Shown here in pieces: positions 1-6,941 of a stretch of 57,718 bases of DNA; within the stretch, counting starts at the first letter, position 1; each line of letters starts with the position of its first letter. The notes under the pieces are model-generated. The model was not told the DNA's origin. It made no database searches and saw nothing but the letters and a program-made list of their open reading frames with translations. The position numbers were made by a program, and so were the translations under genes. Source of the DNA: CAZGQY01 sp964528035 (lineage in GTDB: Bacteria > Pseudomonadota > Gammaproteobacteria > Methylococcales > UBA1147); contig CAZGQY010000007.1 of assembly GCA_964528035.1 (NCBI GenBank), positions 1 to 57,718 of the forward strand, in the 5' to 3' direction.

Positions 1-131
1 GGTCAAAGCCTTCGGTTTGTTTCGTGTTGTGGGTACACGGCTTTTGTGCCGATGATTATTTGTCACCGGTAGACTATGAAAATCGTCAAATATCTACGTA
101 ACTTTGTGTCCGGAAAAGTGTTGACACATCA

Positions 132-534
132 GAATTTTACGCGCAAGAAACCAAACAAGGCTACGAAATACCATTAATTAAAGATGATGGTGATTTCTTG
201 CATAAGGCAAAAAAACATTTTGATAACTGAGATTACAAAGCCGCTGCTGTTTACACTCGTTCAGCGTTTGAAAAAGATCCTGTAAGAATATTGCAAAGAT
301 AAGAAAAAGAAAATTATATTCAAACCGAGATTAAAAGATTACACCAGAGAAGATTTCTGGAACGAGGTAAAACAAGATATTGAACCCAACACAAAAGTGG
401 AGCTTGAACAGTATCGAAGCCTGGTTTTAAATCCATTCAGTCATTATGATACTGAAACGCATGAGCTTAAAACTGAATTACAACATGCAATATCAGCGGT
501 TGATGAGTTAAAAAATGAGTTGAATGCTTTTTAA
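132..534 (+). pseudogene. Remnant of an ATPase-like protein, C-terminal end
   Basis: Translating from 132 gives a conserved-looking stretch (about EFYAQETKQGYEIPL onward, then GDFLHKAKKHFDN) that hits an in-frame TGA at 228-230, probably from a Gly codon, continues as DYKAAAVYTRSAFEK, and then loses frame near 285. The reading resumes one frame over at 289 and runs to a TAA at 532-534 (core YTREDFWNEVKQDIEPN, then LNPFSHYDTETHELK). The tail resembles the C-terminal helical part of AAA/SMC-like ATPases of accessory and defence loci, but no Walker motif is present, so the family is inferred. At least two lesions make it non-functional. Bases 1-131 contain nothing I can assign. Confidence 0.5.
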
Positions 535-575
535 TTATTTGGTTCAAATGCCAAGTCTATCAATACAGTGGTAAT

Positions 576-1016
576 ATGAGTATGAAAGTATATTTAGACA
601 ATTGTTGTTTTAATAGACCCTTTGATGACCAGTCGCAACTTAAGATTTTATTGGAATCTGAGGCTAAACTAAGAATACAGGAAAATATTCGCTCGGGCAT
701 ATTTGAATTGGTTTGGTCGTATGTATTGGATTATGAAAACAGTCAAAATCCATTTCGAGAAAGGCGAGAACAAATTATTAAATGGCGCACATATACTAAT
801 GCAGATATAGAAGAGAGCCAAGAAATTCTTAATATTGCAGGCATGATGATGAAACACGGAATTAAAAAGATAGATTCATTACATTTAGCTTGTGCCATCA
901 AGGCAAATACAGATTATTTTTTAACAACGGATGATGGCATCATCAAGAAAGCAAAACACATTAAGAATATCCAAATCGTAGATCCGATTGGGTTCATCAA
1001 AGAGGTTTCAATATGA
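576..1016 (+). CDS. PIN-domain protein, VapC-like RNase toxin candidate
   Basis: A 146-residue protein with the layout of a PIN-domain ribonuclease. It begins KVYLDNCCFNRPFDD, with an acidic residue at D8; further likely metal-binding acids are E44, D100 (in KIDSLHLACA) and D119/D120 (in LTTDDGI). PIN nucleases of toxin-antitoxin pairs cut RNA using such an acidic pocket. Its stop codon overlaps the start of the next small gene by 4 bases (ATGA), the usual coupling of toxin-antitoxin pairs, although here the nuclease comes first. Two in-frame ATGs (576 and 582) are possible starts; neither has a strong ribosome site. It lies in a decaying accessory region, is itself intact, and toxicity is inferred. 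Confidence 0.7.
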   Translation: MSMKVYLDNCCFNRPFDDQSQLKILLESEAKLRIQENIRSGIFELVWSYVLDYENSQNPFRERREQIIKWRTYTNADIEESQEILNIAGMMMKHGIKKIDSLHLACAIKANTDYFLTTDDGIIKKAKHIKNIQIVDPIGFIKEVSI

Positions 1017-1213
1017 TTACTGATACAGAAATAAAGTCTAAAGGAGTCCAAATCCTTGCAACACACCTAGGTGATGTTGAAATGGAACGGTTTATTGCTC
1101 TCATCCAAAGAGAACCATTTGATTACACAAAATGGCATCAAAATATGGATGATGATATGAGCCTTGAAGAATTAAGCCGAAAAGCGATGTCTTTGCGAAA
1201 TAAAACATCTTAA
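1013..1213 (+). CDS. Small acidic protein, putative partner of the upstream PIN protein
   Basis: A 66-residue acidic protein that overlaps the PIN gene by 4 bases and so is translationally coupled to it. No DNA-binding fold (AbrB, RHH, Phd or Xre) is recognisable. The C-terminal half is rich in D/E and ends DDDMSLEELSRKAMSLRNK, which could form a helix wrapping a toxin. By position it would be the antitoxin or accessory partner of the PIN protein, but this is inference from context only. Downstream (1214-1409) there is no gene, only a short GC stem around 1329-1343 and the approach to the hsdS remnant. Confidence 0.5.
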   Translation: MITDTEIKSKGVQILATHLGDVEMERFIALIQREPFDYTKWHQNMDDDMSLEELSRKAMSLRNKTS

Positions 1214-1409
1214 TTGGAAAAAAAAGCAGAGAACTAAATTCGGAAATTTATTCGTGGAAAACATAAGCCTGACAACTACCACACTTTATTATAACCAATC
1301 GTTCAATCCGTCGAGCGGGTCATAACGCTCCCGCAGAGCGGGAAGCTTGACGTTATTCATCAGAACAGAAAAATACCGACAGGATAATCATTGAACAAAG
1401 ACCAGCTTA

Positions 1410-2227
1410 GTGCCAGAGGGGTGGGAGCCCGCTCCAAGTAGTGAAATATTTGAAGTCCTGAGTGGTGGGACACCTAAAACAGATGTGCCGAACTATTGGG
1501 ATGGTTCCATACCTTTTTTTACTCCAAAAGATGCTCCAGATCACGTTTATGTGTTGCAGACAGAAAAATGGGTTACGGAGAAAGGACTAAATACATGTAA
1601 TAGCGGTTTGTATCCGAAGGATACGATATTCATTACAGCGCGGGGTACTTGTCGGCAAGTTGGCATTGGCACAATGTGACATGGCGATGAACCAGTCTTG
1701 CTATGCATTTGCTCCAAATTCGGAGCAAAAAGTCTATTTTTATTATTTAGCCATGTTGAATGCAATTGCGGTGGTGAAGGGAGTTTCTAAATCCGGTGTA
1801 TTCGATAACATTATTGTCGATACCTTCAAAATCATCACGGTATATAAACCTAGTACTCCATCACACTTGTATTGACGGGTATATCAGCCGATAAGCAGCC
1901 ATCTGCGTTGTTGCACTCGCTTGACACGTGCGACTAGTCCTGCGCTCGTGCGCCTAGCAGCTGACCACTTCTCGACATAACCTACCCCCCCCAACACAAC
2001 TGTGATGGAGTACTAGTGAAGATTTAATTGAATCTTTTAACAATATTGCAGAGCCGATATTTACTCAACTGGAATCATTGCTTGCTGTAAATTCAACACT
2101 TTCAAAAACCCGCGACCTCCTCTTTCCACGCCTGATCTCCAGCAAACTGTCCGTCGAAGACCTCGATATCCAGTTCCTGCCCTGTATGCAGGAGACTGAG
2201 AACAGGCCAGCGAACCCGAGACTTGCC
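1410..2227 (+). pseudogene. hsdS: Broken hsdS, type I restriction specificity subunit
   Basis: Three pieces of one specificity subunit can be read. The first (1410-1650) has a target-recognition-domain start (PEGWEPAPSSEIFEVLSGG, then FFTPKDAP). An extra T at 1649/1650 shifts the frame; the second piece continues as VGKLALAQCDMAMNQSCYAF to KIITVYKPS. The third (from 2017) reads EDLIESFNNIAEPIFTQLES and ends with the family-typical KTRDLLFPRLISSKLSVEDLD. Pieces two and three are split by a 159-bp element at 1854-2012; removing it with one CTAG copy joins KPS to EDLIESF in frame. Only one recognition domain is visible, so the gene was probably already shortened. The frame runs on into the hsdR remnant. 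Confidence 0.82.
1854..2012. mobile_element. 159-bp MITE-like element inserted in hsdS
   Basis: The ends are a perfect 12-bp inverted repeat, TACTCCATCACA at 1854-1865 and TGTGATGGAGTA at 2001-2012. It is flanked by CTAG on both sides (1850-1853 and 2013-2016), so the perfect symmetry extends to 16 bp. Excision leaving one CTAG restores the hsdS frame, which identifies CTAG as a 4-bp target duplication. It has no coding capacity. A diverged relative lies at 6785-6941. CTAG/YTAR targets are known for IS5-group elements, so a transposase of that type could have mobilised it; none is encoded in the window. Confidence 0.82.
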
Positions 2228-2337
2228 ATGCCTGACTTCCTGTCCGAAGATGATATCGAACCGGCTACGATGTTTTGGACTGCTACACCCGCGATGCGGA
2301 TGACCTGAATGACGGTTCAAATCGTTGTCGCAAATGA
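2228..2337 (+). pseudogene. hsdR: hsdR 5' fragment with internal deletion
   Basis: Starts MPDFLSEDDIEP, a typical beginning of type I restriction subunit HsdR, then loses frame. The continuing sequence in the next frame is GYDVLDCYTRDADDLNDGS, which resembles HsdR beyond its N-terminal helix, and it stops at a TGA at 2335-2337. Only about the first 35-40 codons remain. A second fragment with nearly the same start is at 3017, on the far side of vapBC. Confidence 0.65.
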
Positions 2338-2417
2338 TGCGACAACGGTGTGTTTACCGCTTGATATTTCCAGCGTCTGCTTTACACTATAGCCATCGAT
2401 AGGAGAAAGGTAAGAAT

Positions 2418-2642
2418 ATGATACAGGCGAAACTATCCAGTAAATTTCAACTCTCGATTCCCAAGGTTATTCGGGAGAATCTTCAGCTTCAGGAGGGTCA
2501 ACGGTTTGTGCTGGTGGAGCGCGGCCATATTATCGAGTTAATTCCTGCGCAAAGCCTGCAGGAGGCACGCGGCTCTCTCTCTGGTATTGCCGAGGACGCG
2601 GTTATGGATTATCGGGACCGCAGTGAGAGGGATTCTATTTGA
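2418..2642 (+). CDS. vapB: AbrB-type antitoxin VapB
   Basis: A 74-residue protein with a swapped-hairpin AbrB/SpoVT DNA-binding fold: KLSSKFQLSIPKVIRENLQL at residues 4-23, followed by EGQRFVLVERGHIIELIPA. Such antitoxins bind the toxin with their C-terminal tail and repress their own promoter as a complex. A good ribosome site (AGGAGAAAGG) precedes the ATG. The stop overlaps the vapC start by 4 bases. The pair is intact although the restriction genes on both sides are broken, as expected for a module that selects for its own retention. Confidence 0.88.
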   Translation: MIQAKLSSKFQLSIPKVIRENLQLQEGQRFVLVERGHIIELIPAQSLQEARGSLSGIAEDAVMDYRDRSERDSI

Positions 2643-3013
2643 ACCTGATCGATACCTGCGGCTGGATTGAGTGGTTGACCGATGGTGTGCTGGTCGAAAA
2701 CTATGCCGCGTATTTTGATGATGTTGAGAGCCTGATAACGCCCACCTCGGTACAGTTTGAACTCTATAAATGGGTTTCTCGATACAGCGATACGGAAGCG
2801 GCATTAAAAACCGTTGCCCTCACCGAGCAGTCGCGGGTTATTCCACTGAGTACGTCCATTGCTCTGCTGGCGGCGGACCTGTCGATGGAACACCAGCTTT
2901 CGTTTGCCGATGCCATTATCTACGCCAGCGCACGATTTCACCAGGCCACCCTCGTTACCTCCGATAAGCATTTTGAGGGCTTATCGAATGTGATTTATTT
3001 CAGGAAAGTCTGA
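2639..3013 (+). CDS. vapC: PIN-domain ribonuclease toxin VapC
   Basis: A 124-residue PIN-domain protein reading from a TTG start coupled to vapB. The first acidic residue is in NLIDTCGWIEWL (D4); the others fit E42 or D40-type positions in the helix and D95 in LSFADAIIYASA, with D109 in TLVTSDKHFEGL. VapC toxins cut tRNA or rRNA and are held inactive by VapB. Length and motif spacing match the family. The stop is 3 bases before the next hsdR fragment, so the module sits tightly between restriction remnants. The RNA target cannot be told from sequence. Confidence 0.88.
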   Translation: MNLIDTCGWIEWLTDGVLVENYAAYFDDVESLITPTSVQFELYKWVSRYSDTEAALKTVALTEQSRVIPLSTSIALLAADLSMEHQLSFADAIIYASARFHQATLVTSDKHFEGLSNVIYFRKV

Positions 3014-3016
3014 ACC

Positions 3017-3356
3017 ATGCCCAACTTTTTATCAGAGGATGATATCGAACAGGCCATGGTTGCAATTCTGCTCTACATTAACGGCCTGCCACTGGTATTT
3101 ATCGAGCTGAAAAAATCCAATGTGAAACTGCGCACGGTTTACGACAAAAATCTGACCGATTATAAAAATGATATTCCGCAGTTGTTTTTGACTAATGCCT
3201 TGTGTATTCAGTAACGGCATCGAAACCCGCATCGGTAGCCTGAGTGCGGCGTGGGAACATTTTTTCCACATCTGTGAAGCTGCACGAAAAAACAAGGAGC
3301 TGACGGCAGGCGTGTTATTTCTGCAAAACCAAAACCAGTATCAAACCAACATGTAG
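3017..3356 (+). pseudogene. hsdR: hsdR fragment, deleted and frameshifted
   Basis: Reads MPNFLSEDDIEQA, skips the usual following section, and continues VAILLYINGLPLVFIELKKS and NDIPQLFLTNALCI, the start of the HsdR endonuclease domain. A 2-base loss near 3207 shifts frame; the next frame gives SNGIETRIGSLSAAWEHFF and runs to a TAG at 3354-3356. The N-terminal motif duplicates the one at 2228, so a recombination or duplication flanked the vapBC module. Bases 3357-3525 hold no recognisable feature. Confidence 0.7.
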
Positions 3357-3525
3357 CATAATGGGCAATCTAAAAAGGCCTTGGGGCCAGGTTTATCAAA
3401 GAGCTATTTTTATCCTATAGCTGCTCAAATGTCACGATCACTTAGACTCGAAAATATACTTTAATTCATTTACATCAGTTGGAAAACAGAGGAATAGAAT
3501 ATTCGAAATACATCATCACTTTTTC

Positions 3526-4395
3526 TTAATCGTCCGGAATAAATATCAAATGGCCTTTGTCGTCGATTAGCGGAACGTTATGCTTTTTTAAGATAGCGAG
3601 GATTTCATCCGATTTTTCAGAGATTAAATCATTTAATTTTTCTTTTCGTTCTTGATCGCCGAAGCGCACACCTATCGACATGGGGAAATCAAATTTCATA
3701 GCGGGAGTTGATATCATGGGCAGAACAACATATGAGCCGGCTGGGCTATTGGATATCAGGTGGCCCGCCATTGGTCCCCACATGATTGCCATATCGATCT
3801 TACCGGTCTGTATATCCCTATTCATGGTCATGGCAGTATTGGTGTTTGGGTCGCCGGTCATTGACTGGTACGGTACACCTTGTTCAACGAGTCCATTTTT
3901 AACGATCCATGCAGTACCTGGGCCGCGGTCAAACATGGCGATTTTTAGTTGATCTTTTCTTTCTGGTTGCAGTTGCGTTAAGTCAAATGGCTTCTTTATA
4001 TCATCCCATCCACGACCTGTAGAATAAATCAACACATAGACTGATCGATAATACGGTTCTGTGGTAATAGCCCGCTCGTACCCTGTTGGCAGGCCCATAA
4101 CAACGTCACATTTATAGCGATCCGAATTAGGTAACTTTGCCTTAAGTGTGTTTCGAATGAAGCCCATTCTCTGTGGAAACCAGGTGTATTCAAGTGTCTG
4201 ATCAAGTTCCTCAGCAAACAGCGCAGCAATCTCGTTTTCGTAGCCCTGCCGGGTTTGTGTGGAATAAGGTGGATTCTTTGGGTCGGCGCAAACACGGAAG
4301 GCTTCTTTGGCGTGAATTGCCTGACTTGTTGAGAGAATACAAGTGAGAACGATGGTGAAATAAGTTCTCACGTAACGAGATTTTTTTTCGAACAT
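3526..4395 (-). CDS. xoxJ: XoxJ, periplasmic solute-binding-like partner of XoxF
   Basis: A 289-residue periplasmic protein of the extracellular solute-binding fold. It has a signal peptide (about residues 1-29, ending TSQAIHA) and then FRVCADPKNPPYSTQTRQGYENEIA, the start typical of quinoprotein-associated binding proteins. XoxJ and its relative MxaJ are thought to help activate or assemble the methanol dehydrogenase. I take the ATG at 4395, which has GAGGAAA upstream and a proper signal peptide; a longer open frame reaches upstream into xoxF but shows no family similarity. It follows xoxF on the same strand after a strong hairpin, so it is probably expressed at a lower level by read-through. 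No xoxG cytochrome gene is beside it. Confidence 0.88.
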   Translation of the reverse strand: MFEKKSRYVRTYFTIVLTCILSTSQAIHAKEAFRVCADPKNPPYSTQTRQGYENEIAALFAEELDQTLEYTWFPQRMGFIRNTLKAKLPNSDRYKCDVVMGLPTGYERAITTEPYYRSVYVLIYSTGRGWDDIKKPFDLTQLQPERKDQLKIAMFDRGPGTAWIVKNGLVEQGVPYQSMTGDPNTNTAMTMNRDIQTGKIDMAIMWGPMAGHLISNSPAGSYVVLPMISTPAMKFDFPMSIGVRFGDQERKEKLNDLISEKSDEILAILKKHNVPLIDDKGHLIFIPDD

Positions 4396-4445
4396 TGTTG
4401 GTTTCCTCAATAAGAGTATTCGAATCTGTGTTGCGTAAAAAATAA

Positions 4446-4476
4446 CGCCCCGACCGGGAAAGACCCGGTCGGGGCG
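4446..4476 (-). terminator. Strong hairpin between xoxF and xoxJ
   Basis: A perfect 13-bp stem (CGCCCCGACCGGG) with a 5-base loop lies 25 bases after the xoxF stop. On the minus strand it is followed by TTATTTTTT, the form of a Rho-independent terminator. xoxJ starts about 50 bases further on, so it likely acts as a partial terminator or mRNA stabiliser that sets a high xoxF to xoxJ ratio. Confidence 0.85.
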
Positions 4477-4501
4477 TAAGCACATTGTGTGACTGGTACT
4501 A

Positions 4502-6328
4502 CTAGTCAGGTAATGCAAATACCGAGAATACACCACCCAGCTGGGTGAAGCTTCCCAATGCGCGATATGCTCCGACCGCACCCAATCCTTCGGTATCACC
4601 TTCAAGACCCGCTGCCATGCCGATGCCAGCCCAGCCACCGAGCCCGGAGAGAACGCCGACATATTGTTTACCGTCGTATTCCCATGTATTGACGTTACCG
4701 ATAATCCCGGATGGGGTTTTAAACTTGTACAGTTCTTTGCCCGTGTTGGCGTCAACAGCTTTCAGATAACCTTCCAAAGTGCCGTAGAATACAACATCAC
4801 CTGCCGTTGCAACGGCTCCAGACCAAACAGAGAAAGGTTCGCTGTTAGACCATTTAATGGTACCGGTTGTTGCGTCCCACGCAGTAAACTGACCCAGGTT
4901 TGTGGTTCCGTCTTTTTCCCCTGTCATTACATCACGACCCGCCGGGAACATACTCAGGGTTGCACCTACATAAGGCTGACCTGCTGTGTATTCAACCTCG
5001 AAAGGCTCGTAATCCATACAGACATGGTTGCCCGGAATATAGAACAGTTTGCTTCTTGGTGAATAAGCAACAGGCTGTTGATTTTTACTACCCAAAGCGG
5101 CCGGACAGATATCCTCAGAATTGACATCTTCGCCGTTTTGCTCCGTACTGTATTCAGCAACGACCTGTGGACGACCCGTCTTCATATCGACATGGGTGGC
5201 CCAGTTAACAGCTTTATCGAATTTTTCTGCCACGAGTAATTCACCTGTGACGCGATCAAGCGTATAACCAAATCCGTTACGGTCAAAATGGACAATGGTT
5301 TTACGGTTTTTTCCACCAATTTTTTGATCGGCGAGAACCACTTCATTGATACCGTCATAATCCCATTCATCATGCGGTGTCATCTGATAAACCCATTTGA
5401 CTTTTCCGGTATCGATGTTACGAGCCCACAGGCTCATTGACCATTTGTTATCGCCCGGGCGCTGTGTTGGGTTCCATGTGCTAGGGTTGCCTGAACCGTA
5501 ATACATCAAATTCAATTTCGGATCGTAAGCATACCATCCCCAGGTTGTACCTCCGCCGATTTTCCACTGATCACCTTTCCAGGTGCTGGTGCTGGAGTCT
5601 TTACCAACAGGTTTTAACATCGAGGTGGTCTTTTTGGGATCGATCAGAGTGTCTTTATCGGGTCCCATGCTATAGCCTTTCCAGGCTAGGCTACCGTCTT
5701 TTGCATTGTAAGCAGCGATGAACCCACGTACGCCAAATTCACCACCGGAAATACCAACCAGTACTTTATCTTTTACTGCGAATGGTGCACTGGTATTAGT
5801 CATTCCCAATTTGGGGTCACCGTTTTTTACGCTCCATAATTTTTTGCCATCTTTCGCGTCCAGAGCAACTAAAGTAGTATCAGACTGCAGCAAATAGATT
5901 TTTCCGTCTGCATAGGCCAATCCACGGTTGACTGTGTCGCAACACATGACCGGGATGGTTTCATCAGCATTCTGGGTAGGGACATATTCCCAGATGATGC
6001 TCTGGTCTTTTTGATTCAGAGCAAATACTTTATTTGGGAATGGTGAATGGATATAGATGACATCATTAATGACCAGCGGCCCACCTTCGTGTCCACGCAA
6101 AACTCCGGTGGAAAATGTCCAGGCAACTTGCAGGTCTTTAACGTTTTTATTGGTAATTTGGTTGAGTTTGCTATAACGCTGGCCAGAGTAGTCTCCACCC
6201 CAAATGGCCCAGTTTTTCGGATCCTTTGATGCTTTCTCTACTTCCGCGTTGGATAAGGCAACGCCGGGTGCCACCAGCATAGATGCCAGAGTTGACGCGA
6301 CCAGCCAACTTTTTAACGGCTTCTTCAT
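4502..6328 (-). CDS. xoxF: XoxF, lanthanide-type PQQ methanol dehydrogenase
   Basis: A 608-residue periplasmic PQQ-dependent alcohol dehydrogenase that oxidises methanol and passes electrons to a cytochrome c. The signal peptide covers about residues 1-26. The adjacent cysteines C129-C130 (PVMCCDT) form the ring disulfide over PQQ. The catalytic aspartate is D323 in HDEWDYDG, and D325 two residues later is the extra ligand that marks lanthanide-dependent XoxF; calcium MxaF has alanine there. Tryptophan-docking repeats of the eight-bladed propeller run throughout (for example AVDANTGKELYKFKTPSG). The ribosome site GAGGAGGA is very strong. xoxJ is downstream, and formate dehydrogenase genes upstream on the same strand. 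The subclass within XoxF cannot be fixed by eye. Confidence 0.96.
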   Translation of the reverse strand: MKKPLKSWLVASTLASMLVAPGVALSNAEVEKASKDPKNWAIWGGDYSGQRYSKLNQITNKNVKDLQVAWTFSTGVLRGHEGGPLVINDVIYIHSPFPNKVFALNQKDQSIIWEYVPTQNADETIPVMCCDTVNRGLAYADGKIYLLQSDTTLVALDAKDGKKLWSVKNGDPKLGMTNTSAPFAVKDKVLVGISGGEFGVRGFIAAYNAKDGSLAWKGYSMGPDKDTLIDPKKTTSMLKPVGKDSSTSTWKGDQWKIGGGTTWGWYAYDPKLNLMYYGSGNPSTWNPTQRPGDNKWSMSLWARNIDTGKVKWVYQMTPHDEWDYDGINEVVLADQKIGGKNRKTIVHFDRNGFGYTLDRVTGELLVAEKFDKAVNWATHVDMKTGRPQVVAEYSTEQNGEDVNSEDICPAALGSKNQQPVAYSPRSKLFYIPGNHVCMDYEPFEVEYTAGQPYVGATLSMFPAGRDVMTGEKDGTTNLGQFTAWDATTGTIKWSNSEPFSVWSGAVATAGDVVFYGTLEGYLKAVDANTGKELYKFKTPSGIIGNVNTWEYDGKQYVGVLSGLGGWAGIGMAAGLEGDTEGLGAVGAYRALGSFTQLGGVFSVFALPD

Positions 6329-6490
6329 ATTTTTCCTCCTCAGTCTTCTGTTTAGATACAGAGTCCGATCATAGTAACAATATTGTCTTTATGCGTAAGG
6401 TTTGTTTTTCGATAAAAAACTTCCCAACAATGAAGGAAGATTTCGAGTTAACCTTCCATATGTGTAAGTTGAAGGATTTCGTGTCAAAAG

Positions 6491-6826
6491 TCAATAACAG
6501 AGAGGCCGTATTCGCAGGGTTTTTTTAAAATGAATGAAACTATCGATTATTGAATTTACTATGCTACAGGTCATCGGTTTATTGCGCTTTGGTAAGAAGA
6601 TGATGTTGTGGTGAATATAGTAATGGTTATGTGTACTCTGAACGCCAGGCTGATTGATTAAAAGCCAGGGTATTCGGGATATATGCCCATTAGTAACATC
6701 TTCAAAAAGAGTGATCTTGGAATCCGGGAGTTTAAACAGATAAAAGCCGGACTCACGGCATTTAAATTCCGAGCAGTCTTCTTGTGCTTCGACAATCTTG
6801 TAATAATGGGTAAAACTAGCCGACAA
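6491..6826 (-). CDS. Possible remnant gene in the xoxF upstream region
   Basis: An open frame of 111 codons between fdhA and xoxF. I do not recognise the family. Its first 14 or so codons lie in the repeat element at 6785-6941, so the original N-terminus may have been replaced. The remainder reads plausibly as protein (DCSEFKCRESGFYLFKLPDS, then ITLFEDVTNGHISRIPWLL) but ends in a less protein-like, His/Tyr-rich tail. No ribosome site was found. It may be a truncated gene or chance. The rest of 6329-6490 presumably holds the xoxF promoter, but I cannot place it. Confidence 0.2.
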   Translation of the reverse strand: MSASFTHYYKIVEAQEDCSEFKCRESGFYLFKLPDSKITLFEDVTNGHISRIPWLLINQPGVQSTHNHYYIHHNIIFLPKRNKPMTCSIVNSIIDSFIHFKKTLRIRPLCY

Positions 6827-6941
6827 GCGCTCATCTGCGTTGTCGCACTCGCTTGACGAGTGCGACTAGTCCTGCGCTCGCTTACCTAACAGCTGACCAC
6901 TTCTCGACTAAGTTACTCTCCAATACAACAATGACGGAGTG
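6785..6941. repeat. Diverged relative of the CTAG element, next to fdhA
   Basis: Aligns end to end with the 159-bp element in hsdS: the shared core includes CATCTGCGTTG, GACTAGTCCTGCGCTCG and CAGCTGACCACTTCTCGAC. The terminal repeats have decayed (left TGCTTCGACA, right TGACGGAGTG). On the right it is followed by CTAA (6942-6945), which fits the YTAR target and forms part of the fdhA stop codon. It contains a perfect 10-bp hairpin (GTCGCACTCG at 6842-6851 with its complement at 6857-6866). It may now act as the 3' end of the fdhA transcript. Confidence 0.75.

Noticed and set aside
576..3356. Active defence island
   Set aside because: The restriction genes are clearly broken and no other defence genes are intact; only toxin-antitoxin-type genes remain.
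4396..4755. Longer start for xoxJ giving a 409-residue protein
   Set aside because: The added 120 residues run antiparallel to nothing sensible, cover the terminator and the xoxF 3' end, and lack a ribosome site; the ATG at 4395 gives a signal peptide after GAGGAAA.
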